Shown: in pieces, positions 6,526 to 7,359 of the stretch | Numbering within the stretch: position 1 is the stretch's first letter | How the letters are laid out: every line of letters starts with the position of its first letter | DNA from: Syntrophaceae bacterium | GTDB lineage: Bacteria > Desulfobacterota > Syntrophia > Syntrophales > UBA5619 | NCBI GenBank assembly: GCA_023249795.1 | Contig: JAHFBU010000082.1 | Coordinates: forward strand, 1 to 7,359 | DNA: 7,359 nt | Direction of reading: 5' to 3' | Notes under the pieces: generated by a model | Told to the model about the DNA's origin: nothing | What the model saw: the letters and a program-made list of their open reading frames with translations, nothing else | Databases searched by the model: none | Position numbers and translations under genes: made by a program

Positions 6526-6759
6526 ATGGAGATTAAAGTTTTGGGGCCCGGCTGCAGCAATTGTCAAAAGGTGGAGAAACTGGTTCGGGAAACCGTCTCC
6601 GAAGCGGGCGTCGCGGCGGACATTGAAAAGGTGAGCGACATCATGAGAATCGCCAAATACGGTGTTTTAAGCACGCCGGCCGTGGTTGTGGACGGTGAGG
6701 TCAAGTCCGTGGGAAAGATTCCGAAGAAGGAGGAGATCCTCGCCTGGATCGGGAAATAA
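6526..6759 (+). CDS. Small CxxC thioredoxin/glutaredoxin-like protein (TM0996/MTH895 type)
   Basis: This 77-residue protein is a minimal thioredoxin fold without a signal peptide, so it should act in the cytosol. The first strand is MEIKVLGPG, leading straight into the redox motif C10-S-N-C13. The cis-proline loop is STPAVVVDG, followed by EVKSVGKIPKKEEILAWI. It matches the Thioredoxin_3 / redox-active disulfide protein 2 family, often found next to ArsP/YraQ-type permeases. The ATG at 6526 has AAGGAG at 6511-6516 with a 9-base spacer; this site shares a base with the permease stop codon, so the two are translationally close. The reading frame is open far upstream, antiparallel to nothing but in a wrong frame of the permease, and that extension is not coding. 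A role in reducing or delivering the permease's thiol-bound substrate is an inference. Confidence 0.92.
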   Translation: MEIKVLGPGCSNCQKVEKLVRETVSEAGVAADIEKVSDIMRIAKYGVLSTPAVVVDGEVKSVGKIPKKEEILAWIGK

Positions 6760-6780
6760 TCGATCTTGATGGGGAGAGCG

Positions 6781-7045
6781 ATGATGGATGGCGTTGTCAA
6801 ACGACTAACGTTTCTGGACCGCTACCTGACGCTTTGGATTTTCATGGTAATGGCGGCAGGGGTCCTGCTGGGATACCGTCGGCGTCTTCGGCATCAACCA
6901 CGGGGCGGCATTCGCGGCGGTGATCGGCCCTCTGGTGGAGGTGCCCGTATTGATCGGCCTGGTCAATGTCGTGCTGAGATTCAAGGAGAAGTATTTTCCG
7001 GAAGCCCGGGAATCCCTACAGAGCGTTTCTGTGTCGTCGAGTTGA
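6781..7045 (+). pseudogene. acr3: Broken acr3 arsenite efflux pump: first and last parts only, joined out of frame
   Basis: ATG 6781 with GGGGAG at 6771-6776 starts a reading that matches the Acr3 N-terminus: LTFLDRYLTLWIFMVMAAGVLLGY, ending at about 6876. From about 6872-6878 the +2 frame reads VGVFGINHGAAFAAVIGP, then LVEVPVLIGLVNVV and FKEKYFPEARE, the Acr3 C-terminus, up to TGA at 7043-7045. Intact Acr3 is about 350 residues; here roughly 31 plus 56 codons remain. The middle, around 260-270 codons, is missing, including the membrane helices with the essential cysteine and glutamate. The join also shifts the frame by one, so translation from 6781 gives about 31 Acr3 residues followed by arginine-rich nonsense ending at 7059. 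It cannot transport arsenite. The ribosome site and cluster position are intact, suggesting a recent deletion or an assembly error. Confidence 0.88.
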
Positions 7046-7065
7046 AACGATGCCATTGAAACGAT
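7042..7065 (+). repeat. 10-base direct repeat after the acr3 remnant
   Basis: TTGAAACGAT occurs at 7042-7051, overlapping the remnant stop codon, and again at 7056-7065, 14 bases on. It may be a small local duplication; no function is evident. Confidence 0.5.
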
Positions 7066-7087
7066 ACGAAGCATGGAGGACATTTCA

Positions 7088-7359
7088 ATGAGAATGCGTT
7101 GTTCCAAGGTTATTGCCGGCATTATTTGCCTTTCGTTGCTGTTGCTGTTTCCACGAACGGCGCCCCTGCTTGCCGCAGTGCCGACGGAGGTGCCCGTCAA
7201 GGGAATGGTGACCATGATCGATCTGGGCGCCGGGCAGTGTATTCCCTGCAAGATGATGGCACCGATTCTGGAGAAACTGAAGAAAGAGTACGCCGGCAGG
7301 GCGGCCGTGATTTTTCTCGATGTCCGGGAAGATCAGGCGCCGGCCCGCCGATTCGGCAT
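7088..7359 (+). CDS. Exported thioredoxin-family protein, 3' end outside the window
   Basis: About 90 residues are visible before the window ends. The N-terminus is a signal peptide: MRMRCSK, a hydrophobic run I9-F21, and a likely cleavage after LLAA near residue 29-30, so the protein should act in the periplasm, possibly membrane-tethered. The mature part starts a thioredoxin fold with MVTMIDLGAGQ, then the redox pair C51-I-P-C54 in CIPCKMMAPILEKLKKEY, and the next strand AAVIFLDVRED. GGAGGA at 7075-7080 with a 7-base spacer supports ATG 7088. In related bacteria this type of protein sits in ars clusters between acr3 and a CcdA/DsbD-like electron carrier, which I would expect just downstream. 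Its partner and reducing source cannot be seen here. Confidence 0.9.
   Translation, partial: MRMRCSKVIAGIICLSLLLLFPRTAPLLAAVPTEVPVKGMVTMIDLGAGQCIPCKMMAPILEKLKKEYAGRAAVIFLDVREDQAPARRFG

Noticed and set aside
6805..7251. Minus-strand frame opposite the acr3 remnant and exported thioredoxin
   Set aside because: The plus strand explains the region with Acr3 and thioredoxin motifs and ribosome sites; the antisense product has no recognisable motif.

Overview
The window looks like chromosomal DNA of an anaerobic Deltaproteobacteria/Desulfobacterota-type organism, possibly Syntrophales-like. The grounds are moderate GC, clear Shine-Dalgarno sites, type II secretion/type IV pilus ATPases, a bacteriohemerythrin, and an arsenic-type cluster built from a YraQ/ArsP permease and CxxC thioredoxin-fold proteins. 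The lineage is an inference from gene content and has not been tested by search.

Left part (1-1012): the 3' end of a + strand gene with a fibronectin-III-like C-terminus, possibly an aldo/keto-reductase-family protein. It is followed by a small exported protein that joins a beta-rich segment to an STI1-like helical segment.

Middle part (1100-4831): a sigma70-type promoter drives a two-gene unit, a GspE/PilB-type ATPase with an N-terminal MshEN-like domain and then a bacteriohemerythrin with all seven iron ligands. A PilT-type ATPase lies on the - strand and ends 8 bases from the hemerythrin gene, with its own near-consensus promoter. The locus therefore holds an extension-type ATPase, a retraction-type ATPase and an oxygen-binding protein, but no pilin, platform or secretin gene.

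Right part (4990-7359): an arsR-led + strand cluster. In order it has an ArsR repressor with a CVC metal site, a YraQ/ArsP-family permease with a CSCS motif, a cytosolic 77-residue CxxC mini-thioredoxin, a wrecked acr3 arsenite pump gene, and an exported thioredoxin cut by the window edge. The acr3 remnant keeps only the first about 31 and last about 56 codons, joined out of frame. If the deletion is real, this cluster has lost its arsenite pump while the permease and thiol-redox proteins remain intact.

The observations most worth checking are the acr3 internal deletion, the ATPase/hemerythrin locus with an altered MshEN motif, and the repeated TCCGG boxes over the arsR promoter. No rRNA, tRNA, CRISPR array or insertion sequence was seen. 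No gene-free gap exceeds 300 bases; the longest is 4760-5045.
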